From Chitinophagaceae bacterium (GTDB lineage Bacteria > Bacteroidota > Bacteroidia > Chitinophagales > Chitinophagaceae): 5,380 bases of DNA. Of the stretch, positions 1 to 5,380 are shown one piece after another (the first letter of the stretch is position 1; every line of letters begins with the position of its first letter). The stretch covers positions 1 to 5,380 of the forward strand of contig JANXWM010000153.1 in assembly GCA_025351145.1 (NCBI GenBank), written 5' to 3'. Below the pieces are notes generated by a model, which was given only the letters and a program-made list of their open reading frames with translations, was not told where the DNA came from and made no database searches. Made by a program: the position numbers and the translations under genes.

Positions 1-77
1 GCCAGTGCTTTCGGGTGCTTATCTGTCCATGGTTTCAGGCGGGTGCCTAAACCTGCTGCCAGAATCATTGCTTTCAT
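1..77 (-). CDS. MurU-like sugar-1-phosphate nucleotidyltransferase, N-terminal fragment
   Basis: Only the first 25 codons are inside the window; the gene continues beyond position 1. The visible protein begins MKAMILAAGLGTRLKPWT and carries the nucleotide-binding signature of the NTP_transferase family: the glycine-rich loop G9-L-G-T-R13 and the following P22-K23-A-L. Family members join an NTP to a sugar-1-phosphate, releasing pyrophosphate, in the cytoplasm. The upstream gene on the same strand is an AmgK-like amino-sugar kinase, so the most likely role is MurU: making UDP-MurNAc (or UDP-GlcNAc) from the salvaged sugar-1-phosphate. Other members such as glucose-1-phosphate thymidylyltransferase or mannose-1-phosphate guanylyltransferase share this N-terminus and cannot be excluded from 25 residues. 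ATG at 77-75 is chosen; an in-frame ATG three codons later would leave a shorter lead into the first strand. No clear Shine-Dalgarno is seen. Family is certain; MurU function is inferred from context. Confidence 0.85.
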   Translation of the reverse strand, partial: MKAMILAAGLGTRLKPWTDKHPKAL

Positions 78-110
78 AAATATTCGGAATTAAGAAAATT
101 ATTTTTAACT

Positions 111-280
111 CAACCGAAGTTTTTCATGGCTTCAGCCGTTGCGTCGCACATTTGTACTGCAGAATATGTTTGAACTTTCAACAGCCCGGAGCACAATGAA
201 CCTAAAGATCATAAAAGTTCTGAACGTACAAGAGTGCGACGCAAGTAAAGCTCAATCAATGTTCATTTGCCGGGTCAATA
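111..280. repeat. Dispersed intergenic inverted-repeat element, copy 1
   Basis: An imperfect palindrome fills most of the 215-base gap between the kinase-RapZ gene and the nucleotidyltransferase gene. The left arm TTGCGTCGCACATTTGTAC (139-157) is the inverted partner of the right arm at 226-244, matching at 17 of 19 positions. The 68-base core between them starts with a stretch (154-178) that recurs inverted in copy 2 at 23 of 25 positions. The right outer border reads GCCGGGTCAATA near 269-280, the inverse of the CCCGGC border of copies 2 and 3. The left outer border is degenerate (near AACCGAAG, 112-119). As both flanking genes are on the minus strand, this copy would be transcribed if they form an operon. 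Outer limits are estimates from comparing copies. Confidence 0.85.
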
Positions 281-292
281 GTTTTTGCTTTG

Positions 293-1744
293 TTATTGTT
301 TTATTTCTTTAACCCAGTTCTGCTGGTTTGTGTGTTCCAACTCAACTTTTACCTTGTATTTATTTTTCAGGTGCCTTGCCGTTTGCTCTGCCGCATATAC
401 GCTGCGGTGCTGCCCACCAGTGCAGCCAAAATTAATGGCAATGCTGCTAAACCCGCGGTTAATATAGTCTTCAACCGATATATCAACCATATCGAACGCG
501 CTGTTTAAAAACAAATTCATTTTTGTTTGCTGTTCAAGAAAATCACTAACAGGTTTATCTTTTCCTGTAATTGTTTTATACGCATCAAAGCGGCCGGGGT
601 TTAAAATGCCACGGCAATCAAAAACAAACCCTCCGCCATTGCTGCTGCTGTCTTCGGGTATGCCTTTTTTGTAAGAGAAGCTTTTCACTTTTACAATAAG
701 CGGAGTGTTTTCGTTTGCCTGTGGTGGGGCAAACCTGTTAGCGATTTCATCCTGCACAATGATCCCCAAAATCCTGTCAAATTCAGGCAGCGCAATGCCT
801 GCCTGCTTATGTTCCAAAAACCATTTTAGGTTATTAAGTGCCAGCGGTATGCTTGCAAGAAAATGTGCTTTGCGCTCAAATAATCCTCTGAACCCATACG
901 CCCCCAGCACTTGCAGCAAACGTATTAATACATAGCCATTATACTGGTTAATAAAAAGCGGCCTGTTTACGGGACTTTCTAAAAGTTCATCAATGCTGCC
1001 CATATAAAATTCGAGCAGGCTGCTTTTCCACTCATCGCTTAAACCAGCTTTTGCCTGCCATAATAAACTCGCCACATCGTACTGCAAAGCGCCCTGCATG
1101 CCGCCCTGGTAATCAATAAAAAAAACTTCGTTATTATTTACAATAATGTTCCGGCTCTGGAAATCGCGGAACATAAAATATTTGTATTCTGTTTTGGTGA
1201 GATAAGTGCTTAATGCATCAAAATCATCGAGCAGGGCTTGTTTATCGTAAGGTAGTTTCAGAGTGTCGAGAAAATAATATTTAAAGTAAAGCAGGTCGCT
1301 CATAATTGCCTGCCGCCCGAACTCTTTTGCCGTAAGGCACCAGTTATAATCAAGGCCTTTGTGGCCGTTTATTTGTATTTGGGCAAGCTGTTTTAAACTT
1401 TTGCAAAACAGGCTGTAAACAACATCATTTTGGCCATATTCTTCCAGCTCGTTTAGCAAAGACCTTGAGCCAAGGTCTTCCTGAATATAAATGGTGCAGT
1501 CATCATTTACTGCCAGCACTTGCGGCACGGGCAATCCACGTTCTTTAAAATGCCTGCTGAAATTGATAAAAGTTTTATTCTCTTTTATATTCAGGTTATG
1601 CGTGGCTATATAAGTTGCTTCGTTGCTATGGATTCTGAAATAAGTTCTGTCGCTGCCGCTTTCGGGCAACTTCGAAATTTGATCAAAAGGCTGCCCGGCA
1701 AACGTTTCAAATAATTCCTGTATATGTTTAATCGTGTTCTCCAT
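293..1744 (-). CDS. AmgK-like amino-sugar kinase fused to RapZ C-terminal domain
   Basis: This 483-residue protein has two domains. Residues about 1-330 resemble the aminoglycoside phosphotransferase (APH/ChoK) fold, closest in motif style to AmgK, the anomeric MurNAc/GlcNAc kinase of peptidoglycan recycling. The catalytic loop is F192-R-D194-F-Q-S-R-N199, with D194 as expected base and N199 plus D211 (I-D-Y-Q-G) as metal ligands; the usual His of the HxD motif is Phe-Arg here. A nucleotide-binding segment with I87-Q-E-D-L lies near 86-91. Residues about 373-478 match the RapZ C-terminal domain: F375-D-C-R near the start, T393-G-K-D-K-P, and the loop G440-C-T-G-G-Q-H-R-S448. In E. coli RapZ that domain binds glucosamine-6-phosphate and RNA; the P-loop N-domain of RapZ is absent here and replaced by the kinase. 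A Gly/Ser-rich linker (365-372, DSSSNGGG) precedes the RapZ part. The start at 1744 is the first ATG and gives a full kinase N-terminus. Next gene on the strand is MurU-like. Architecture is clear; sugar specificity and any sensing role are inferred. Confidence 0.9.
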   Translation of the reverse strand: MENTIKHIQELFETFAGQPFDQISKLPESGSDRTYFRIHSNEATYIATHNLNIKENKTFINFSRHFKERGLPVPQVLAVNDDCTIYIQEDLGSRSLLNELEEYGQNDVVYSLFCKSLKQLAQIQINGHKGLDYNWCLTAKEFGRQAIMSDLLYFKYYFLDTLKLPYDKQALLDDFDALSTYLTKTEYKYFMFRDFQSRNIIVNNNEVFFIDYQGGMQGALQYDVASLLWQAKAGLSDEWKSSLLEFYMGSIDELLESPVNRPLFINQYNGYVLIRLLQVLGAYGFRGLFERKAHFLASIPLALNNLKWFLEHKQAGIALPEFDRILGIIVQDEIANRFAPPQANENTPLIVKVKSFSYKKGIPEDSSSNGGGFVFDCRGILNPGRFDAYKTITGKDKPVSDFLEQQTKMNLFLNSAFDMVDISVEDYINRGFSSIAINFGCTGGQHRSVYAAEQTARHLKNKYKVKVELEHTNQQNWVKEIKQ

Positions 1745-1820
1745 TCAAAGACTTTGGTGGTAAAAGTAAAAGTTTATCGATCATGTTTCTGCATTCTTAT
1801 AATCAATCACTTTTTTTGAG

Positions 1821-2013
1821 CCCGGCATAAGTATTTCATAGCATCGCCTCTTGCGTCGCACGCTTGTACTTTCTGAACATTGTGCAGCCTGGGTTTCTCG
1901 CTTGGGCGGGTTAACTGTTTGCAGGCAGCCCAAAGCTCAAACTTATTCTGCAGTACAAGGGTGCTCCCGAAGCTTCGGGAGCAAGCAAAGCTTCATAGTA
2001 TTTCTTTGCCGGG
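1821..2013. repeat. Dispersed intergenic inverted-repeat element, copy 2 (most complete)
   Basis: This is the best-bounded copy. It opens with CCCGGC (1821-1826) and closes with the inverse GCCGGG (2008-2013). The left arm TTGCGTCGCACGCTTGTAC is at 1851-1869. The right arm (1953-1984) is its inverse, except that GTC is replaced by the 16-base palindrome at 1965-1980. Outside the right arm, AAAGCTTCATAG (1987-1998) is the exact inverse of CTATGAAGCTTT in copies 3 and 4. The core next to the right arm (1932-1956) matches the left-arm side of copy 1 in inverted orientation at 23 of 25 positions. The left outer part (TTTCATAGCATC, 1834-1845) is closer to copy 1 than to the other copies. The copy sits between two divergent genes, where a long hairpin or cruciform could influence either promoter; that effect is conjecture. 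Confidence 0.88.
1963..1982. repeat. Perfect 20-base palindrome module within copy 2
   Basis: GCTCCCGAAGCTTCGGGAGC is a perfect self-complementary 20-mer. The inner 16 bases (1965-1980) replace the GTC found at this point in other arms of the family. The same 20-mer is in copy 3. It would form a strong hairpin in RNA from either strand, but no run of T follows on either side, so I do not call it a classical intrinsic terminator. Confidence 0.9.
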
Positions 2014-2103
2014 TTAAAAAATATTTTGAGTTTTTATCCGCTTACAATGTGGATCAATTCTCTTTTTATGCTTAGCTTCAAGCTTTATCTGCAAAAAATA
2101 TTT

Positions 2104-3921
2104 ATGAAAAAAATTGCCTCAATTATTATCTGCTGCTGGTTTGCTGCTGCTGGTTTTGCGCAAACAAAAATTGAATATGTAAGAAGAGAAGTGATGATAC
2201 CTATGAGGGATGGCGTAAAACTGTATACAGTAATTTATACGCCATCAAATGCAAAAGAATCTGTGCCTATTTTAATGCAACGCACGCCTTATGGCAGTGA
2301 AGATGCGCCCAACCCTGATTCAATTAGTTATGTAAAAGATATGGCTGAGGAAGGTTATATTTTTGTAACACAGGATATTCGTGGCCGTTACAAAAGTGAA
2401 GGCCAGTTTGTAATGAACAGGCCGGTTACTGATAAACAAGGCGATGTTGACGAAAGCACCGATACTTATGACGCAATTGAATGGCTCATTCACAATGTTG
2501 CAAATAACAATGGCAAAGTTGGTCAGTTAGGTATTTCATACCCGGGATGGCTAACGCTTGCCGCCGCTGCAAGACCGCACCCCGCCATGAAAGCCGCCAG
2601 CGAACAGGCAACCATGAGCGATCTTTTTCTGGGAGATGATTTTCACCACAACGGGGCATTCCGTTTATCTTATGCATTCGACTATTCTTTTATGGAAGAA
2701 GCATCAAAAGTTGATACGCTTTTCCCTTTCGATCACTACGATCTGTACAACTGGTTCTTAAAACTTGGGCCGCTTTCCAATGCGAACGAAAAATATTTTC
2801 ACAGTAACCTGCCGAGCTGGAACTTATTTATGCAGCATGCCAACTACGATTCTTTCTGGCAGTATAAATCGCCGTTGCGCTATGTGGATTATCCACGCAT
2901 ACCCATGTTGCATGTGGGCGGAGTGTGGGACCAGGAAGATATGATGGGCCCTCAGCTGATGTACAGTAAAATGGAAAAGCTCGACAGTAATAACCGCAAC
3001 TATATTTGTATTGGCCCATGGAACCACGGTCAGTGGTCGGGCTTTAATGTTACACATCTCGGAGCTTACCAAACGGGCAGCAATACATCTGGGTATTTTC
3101 AAAAAAATATTCAAAAGAAATGGTTCGATTACTGGCTGAAAGGAAAAGGAGACGGCAATTTTTCTGAAGCTACTATTTTTCAAACAGGCAGTAACGAATG
3201 GAAAACATATACCACCTGGCCACCAAAAGAAGCTGCGAATAATAAGTTATACGTAACGGCAAACGGTAAAGTGTCTTTTGATAAACCAACTACAACAAGC
3301 CCTGCAGCTTTTGACGAATATGTAAGTGATCCAAAAAAGCCCGTGCCTTATCGCCAGCGGCCAATAGAACAAACTTATGGGCCGGGCAGCCGCTGGCGGC
3401 CATGGCTTGTAGAAGATCAGCGGTTTGTGGATGGCAGGCCCGATGTGCTCACCTGGCAGAGCGATACACTTACACAGGATGTAACAGTTACGGGAAATAT
3501 TATTGCACATTTGTTCGCCAGTTCTACCGGCAGCGATGCAGACTGGGTGGTAAAATTAATAGATGTATATCCCGATCAAAACCCCGCAGAGCCTAAAATG
3601 AGCGGCTACGAATTAATGATCGCCAGCGAGGTGTTTCGTGGCCGTTACCGTAAAAGTTTTGAAAAGCCAGAACCTATAGTACCTGGTAAAATAGCGGAAT
3701 ACAAAATTGATCTTCACCAAGCCGATCATGTGTTTTTAAAAGGCCACCGCATTATGGTGCAGGTGCAAAGCAGTTGGTTCCCCATTATTGATATGAACCC
3801 GCAAAAATATGTAGCCAGCATTTACGACGCCAAGGCTGCAGACTATCAAAAAGCAACACAAAGAATTTTCAGGAACAGCATGTTCGCGACATATATTGAG
3901 TTCCCGCAGATTAGCAAATAA
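2104..3921 (+). CDS. Secreted alpha-amino acid ester hydrolase (CocE/NonD family)
   Basis: This 605-residue serine hydrolase belongs to the CocE/NonD (X-Pro dipeptidyl-peptidase S15-like) group. Order: signal peptide 1-19 (hydrophobic, cleavage likely after G17-F-A19, before Q20-T), alpha/beta-hydrolase domain about 25-345 with an embedded cap, then a C-terminal jelly-roll domain about 375-600. Catalytic residues by motif are S145 (G-I-S-Y-P-G), D276 (W-D-Q-E-D) and H308 (W-N-H-G); Y146 is the expected oxyanion residue. Characterised alpha-amino acid ester hydrolases have a carboxylate cluster that binds the substrate alpha-amino group, and all three acids are present: D179 (G-D-D-F), E278 and D279. 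Spacing matches the Xanthomonas enzyme closely. Such enzymes hydrolyse alpha-amino acyl esters and amides, including aminobenzyl beta-lactams; the natural substrate is unknown. The frame is open from 2026, but ATG 2104 is preferred because it opens directly on MKKIASIII, a normal signal peptide; the 26 extra codons would spoil it. No lipobox is seen despite C10-C11. Likely periplasmic. Cocaine-esterase-like activity is the alternative. Confidence 0.9.
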   Translation: MKKIASIIICCWFAAAGFAQTKIEYVRREVMIPMRDGVKLYTVIYTPSNAKESVPILMQRTPYGSEDAPNPDSISYVKDMAEEGYIFVTQDIRGRYKSEGQFVMNRPVTDKQGDVDESTDTYDAIEWLIHNVANNNGKVGQLGISYPGWLTLAAAARPHPAMKAASEQATMSDLFLGDDFHHNGAFRLSYAFDYSFMEEASKVDTLFPFDHYDLYNWFLKLGPLSNANEKYFHSNLPSWNLFMQHANYDSFWQYKSPLRYVDYPRIPMLHVGGVWDQEDMMGPQLMYSKMEKLDSNNRNYICIGPWNHGQWSGFNVTHLGAYQTGSNTSGYFQKNIQKKWFDYWLKGKGDGNFSEATIFQTGSNEWKTYTTWPPKEAANNKLYVTANGKVSFDKPTTTSPAAFDEYVSDPKKPVPYRQRPIEQTYGPGSRWRPWLVEDQRFVDGRPDVLTWQSDTLTQDVTVTGNIIAHLFASSTGSDADWVVKLIDVYPDQNPAEPKMSGYELMIASEVFRGRYRKSFEKPEPIVPGKIAEYKIDLHQADHVFLKGHRIMVQVQSSWFPIIDMNPQKYVASIYDAKAADYQKATQRIFRNSMFATYIEFPQISK

Positions 3922-3936
3922 AAAACAAATTTTGTA

Positions 3937-4034
3937 CCCGGCTCAAGTAACACTATGAAGCTTTACTTGCTCCCGAAGCTTCGGGAGCACTCTTGTACGT
4001 TCGGATCATATAGGAGCATTAAACAGCCGCAGAA
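3937..4034. repeat. Dispersed intergenic repeat element, copy 3 (half element)
   Basis: Starting 15 bases after the hydrolase stop codon, this copy has the outer border CCCGGC (3937-3942), the conserved CTATGAAGCTTT (3953-3964), and then a left arm with the palindrome variant (TTGC at 3967, GCACTCTTGTAC ending at 3998). It continues into core GTTCGGAT (3999-4006) and TTAAACAGCCG (4019-4029), both shared with copy 4. No inverted right arm follows before the oxidoreductase gene, so this is a truncated or single-arm copy. It lies in the 208-base gap between two genes in the same direction, where it could separate their transcripts. Confidence 0.85.
3969..3988. repeat. Perfect 20-base palindrome module within copy 3
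   Basis: The 20-mer is identical to the one at 1963-1982 and sits at the same point of the arm (TTGC before it, CTTGTAC shortly after). It lies about 50 bases downstream of the hydrolase stop codon, so a hairpin in the mRNA 3' end is plausible and could stabilise or end the transcript. The bases after it (ACTCTTGTAC) are not a T-tract, so termination is not claimed. Confidence 0.88.
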
Positions 4035-4129
4035 AATTTTAAATTCTTTTTACCGCTTTTGTCTCGTAGCCAAATAAAAATTTTACCATATTTACAAAGC
4101 AAAATATCTCTTTATCATAAATTCATTTT

Positions 4130-5215
4130 ATGCTTGCTCAAACGAACCTTTTACGTGTACTGGTAGTGGGTTGTGGTAATATGGGCGCATCACATGCGTG
4201 GGCCTATCACACTATCGGTGGTTTTCAAATTTGTGGTATTGTATCCACCGGAAAAAGTAAAGAAACACTTAACGAAAAACTTGGCGGCGGCTTTACTTTA
4301 TTCAGCGACTATGCAGAAGCGCTGGAAGCCACAAAACCCGATGCCGTTTGTATTTCCACTTATCCTGACACGCATGAAAGTTTTGCCATCATGGCGCTTG
4401 AAAAAGGCAGTCATGTATTTATTGAAAAGCCTTTGGCCGATACCGTTGCAGGCGCAGAACGAGTAGCTGCCGCAGCAAAAAAAGCTAATAAGAAATTAGC
4501 CATTGGTTACATACTTCGGCATCATCCATCGTGGGAAAAATTTATCGAGCTTTCGCAACAATTAGGCAAACCATTGGTCATGCGCATGAACCTTAATCAA
4601 CAAAGCCATGGTGTTATGTGGAATGTGCACCGCAACCTTATGAAAAGCCTGAGCCCGATTGTAGATTGCGGCGTACATTATATTGATGTAATGTGCCAGA
4701 TGACACGCAGCAAACCCATACAGGTAAACGCCATCGGTGCAAGGCTTACAGAAGAAATACCCGAAGGCAATTATAATTACGGACAATTACAAATACGTTT
4801 CGAAGATGGTTCTGTCGGCTGGTATGAAGCTGGCTGGGGGCCGATGATAAGCGAAACAGCTTTCTTTGTAAAAGATGTAATCGGTCCGCTGGGCGCTGTA
4901 TCTATTGTGGCCAAAGATGCCGGCGCCAAAGGAAAATCTGATTCAGTTGAGGCGCACACAAAAACAGAATTGTTGCGCTTTCATCATGCAGCACTCAATG
5001 CAAGTAATGAATTTGTTGCAGATGATGTATGGATCAATCTTGAAGATGAACCCGATCACCAGGAACTCTGCAACCGGGAGCAACGCTATTTTCTAAAAGC
5101 TATTGAACAGGATATTGATCTTACCGATCATGTGCAGGATGCGGTGAACAGTCTGCGTATTGCCTTTGCCTGCGACGAATCTGTGCGCACTGGAAAAGTG
5201 GTTTCATTGGTATAA
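4130..5215 (+). CDS. Gfo/Idh/MocA-family NAD(P)-dependent oxidoreductase
   Basis: This 361-residue protein is a normal-length member of the glucose-fructose oxidoreductase / inositol dehydrogenase family. The N-terminal Rossmann domain (about 7-130) has V12-V-G-C-G-N-M-G19, the dinucleotide-binding glycine motif, and E99-K-P101, the family signature whose lysine contacts cofactor and substrate. The C-terminal alpha/beta domain (about 131-350) has D179-C-G-V-H183, the catalytic Asp/His pair that usually abstracts the substrate proton. Members oxidise or reduce a hydroxyl of a sugar, inositol or related compound with NAD(P)(H). The motifs do not fix the substrate, and no sugar-transport or catabolic neighbour helps. 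There is no signal peptide, so it is cytoplasmic, unlike the Tat-exported members common in this phylum. The ATG at 4130 puts the first strand (L8-R-V-L-V-V) close to the N-terminus as usual; no Shine-Dalgarno is seen. The 208-base gap with repeat copy 3 argues for its own promoter rather than tight coupling to the hydrolase gene. Family is certain, substrate unknown. Confidence 0.93.
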   Translation: MLAQTNLLRVLVVGCGNMGASHAWAYHTIGGFQICGIVSTGKSKETLNEKLGGGFTLFSDYAEALEATKPDAVCISTYPDTHESFAIMALEKGSHVFIEKPLADTVAGAERVAAAAKKANKKLAIGYILRHHPSWEKFIELSQQLGKPLVMRMNLNQQSHGVMWNVHRNLMKSLSPIVDCGVHYIDVMCQMTRSKPIQVNAIGARLTEEIPEGNYNYGQLQIRFEDGSVGWYEAGWGPMISETAFFVKDVIGPLGAVSIVAKDAGAKGKSDSVEAHTKTELLRFHHAALNASNEFVADDVWINLEDEPDHQELCNREQRYFLKAIEQDIDLTDHVQDAVNSLRIAFACDESVRTGKVVSLV

Positions 5216-5240
5216 GCCGTTGTGGTTAAAAGTATTTTTA

Positions 5241-5380
5241 TTGACCAAACAGTTGAATATCTATGAAGCTTTTATTGCGTCGCACACTTCTGCGTTCGGA
5301 TTATGCCGAAGCTTTAAACAGCCGGCAACATCCGCAGGCAAAAGCTCAATAGAATTACCGGCCGTACAAGAGTGCGACGC
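5241..5380. repeat. Dispersed intergenic inverted-repeat element, copy 4 (runs off window)
   Basis: This copy begins 25 bases after the oxidoreductase stop codon with TTGACC, resembling the TTGACCCGGC border read inverted in copy 1. It has CTATGAAGCTTT (5261-5272) and a left arm TTGCGTCGCACACTTCTGC (5275-5293). The core starts GTTCGGATTATG (5294-5305) and contains TTAAACAGCCGG (5314-5325), both shared with copy 3. The right arm GTACAAGAGTGCGACGC (5364-5380) is identical to bases 226-242 of copy 1 and is cut by the window end. The full element should extend about 35 bases or more beyond the window. Confidence 0.85.

Larger units (their letters stand above)
1745..2103. other. Divergent intergenic region carrying repeat copy 2
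   Basis: This 359-base gap separates the starts of the minus-strand kinase-RapZ gene and the plus-strand hydrolase gene, so both promoters should lie here. Repeat copy 2 occupies the central 193 bases. That leaves about 75 bases of A/T-rich leader for the kinase gene and 90 bases for the hydrolase gene. I looked on both strands for the Bacteroidota sigma motif (TTTG near -33 and TAnnTTTG near -7) and found only near-misses, for example TATTTTG at 2022-2028, so no promoter is called. Short reading frames here, such as one starting at 1851, lie inside the repeat and have no protein-like features. Confidence 0.7.

Noticed and set aside
139..244. CRISPR-like array made of the GTCGCAC repeats
   Set aside because: The repeats are inverted pairs far apart in separate gaps, without regular short spacers or cas genes.
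285..508. Two overlapping plus-strand frames (60 and 72 residues) at the 3' end of the kinase-RapZ gene
   Set aside because: Both are mostly antisense to the RapZ domain; their hydrophobic, Cys/Phe-rich content comes from the complementary strand.
1963..1982. The 20-base palindrome as an intrinsic terminator
   Set aside because: The stem is strong, but neither strand has a T-run after it, here or in copy 3 (3969-3988).
2008..2030. Bacteroidota-type promoter -7 element near TATTTTG (2022-2028)
   Set aside because: It is one base short of TAnnTTTG, and no convincing TTTG lies at the expected distance upstream.
1851..2075. 74-residue open frame in the divergent gap
   Set aside because: It lies almost entirely in repeat copy 2 and its palindrome, and the translation shows no protein-like features.
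2026..2103. N-terminal extension of the hydrolase from the ATG at 2026
   Set aside because: It would add 26 residues before a well-formed signal peptide that begins at ATG 2104, and it starts just after the repeat in A/T-rich leader DNA.
2824..3183. 119-residue open frame on the minus strand inside the hydrolase gene
   Set aside because: It is antisense to a strongly supported coding region, has no recognisable motif and no own context; it is best explained as a shadow frame.
5224..5246. Weak hairpin after the oxidoreductase stop as a terminator
   Set aside because: The stem is short, A/T-rich and has mismatches; support is too poor to list it.

Overview
The window looks like chromosomal DNA from a member of the Bacteroidota, probably near the Chitinophagaceae. 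This is inferred from style, not from a marker gene. No start codon has a clear Shine-Dalgarno sequence, and upstream regions are A/T-rich. The secreted hydrolase has a typical 'FAQT' signal-peptide end, and the kinase-RapZ fusion is an architecture I associate with this phylum. There are no RNA genes, phage genes, transposase genes or CRISPR arrays.

Layout: (1) 1-77, minus strand: the first 25 codons of a sugar-1-phosphate nucleotidyltransferase (MurU-like), cut by the window edge. (2) 293-1744, minus strand: a 483-residue fusion of an aminoglycoside-phosphotransferase-like (AmgK-type) amino-sugar kinase with the C-terminal domain of RapZ. Kinase followed by nucleotidyltransferase is the order of the amgK-murU peptidoglycan-sugar salvage pair. 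(3) 2104-3921, plus strand: a secreted CocE/NonD-type serine hydrolase with the full catalytic set of an alpha-amino acid ester hydrolase. (4) 4130-5215, plus strand: a Gfo/Idh/MocA-family NAD(P)-dependent oxidoreductase. Genes 2 and 3 are divergent across a 359-base gap. Genes 3 and 4 point the same way but are 208 bases apart.

The most unusual content is between the genes. Each of the three complete gaps, and the start of the fourth, holds a copy of one dispersed repeat roughly 100-200 bases long (about 111-280, 1821-2013, 3937-4034, 5241-5380). The best-formed copies are large imperfect palindromes. Their arms carry TTGCGTCGCAC-CTTGTAC, and a variable core lies between the arms. In two arms the three bases GTC are exactly replaced by a perfect 16-base palindrome, TCCCGAAGCTTCGGGA, so the family is modular. 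I cannot name the family. It could be a non-autonomous mobile element (MITE or REP-like) or a structured-RNA element.

Functionally, genes 1 and 2 probably work together in cytoplasmic recycling of cell-wall amino sugars: anomeric phosphorylation, then UDP transfer. The RapZ domain may add amino-sugar-phosphate sensing. The hydrolase acts outside the cytoplasm on alpha-amino acyl esters or amides. The oxidoreductase's substrate is unknown. Nothing in the sequence ties the two plus-strand genes to the salvage pair beyond proximity.
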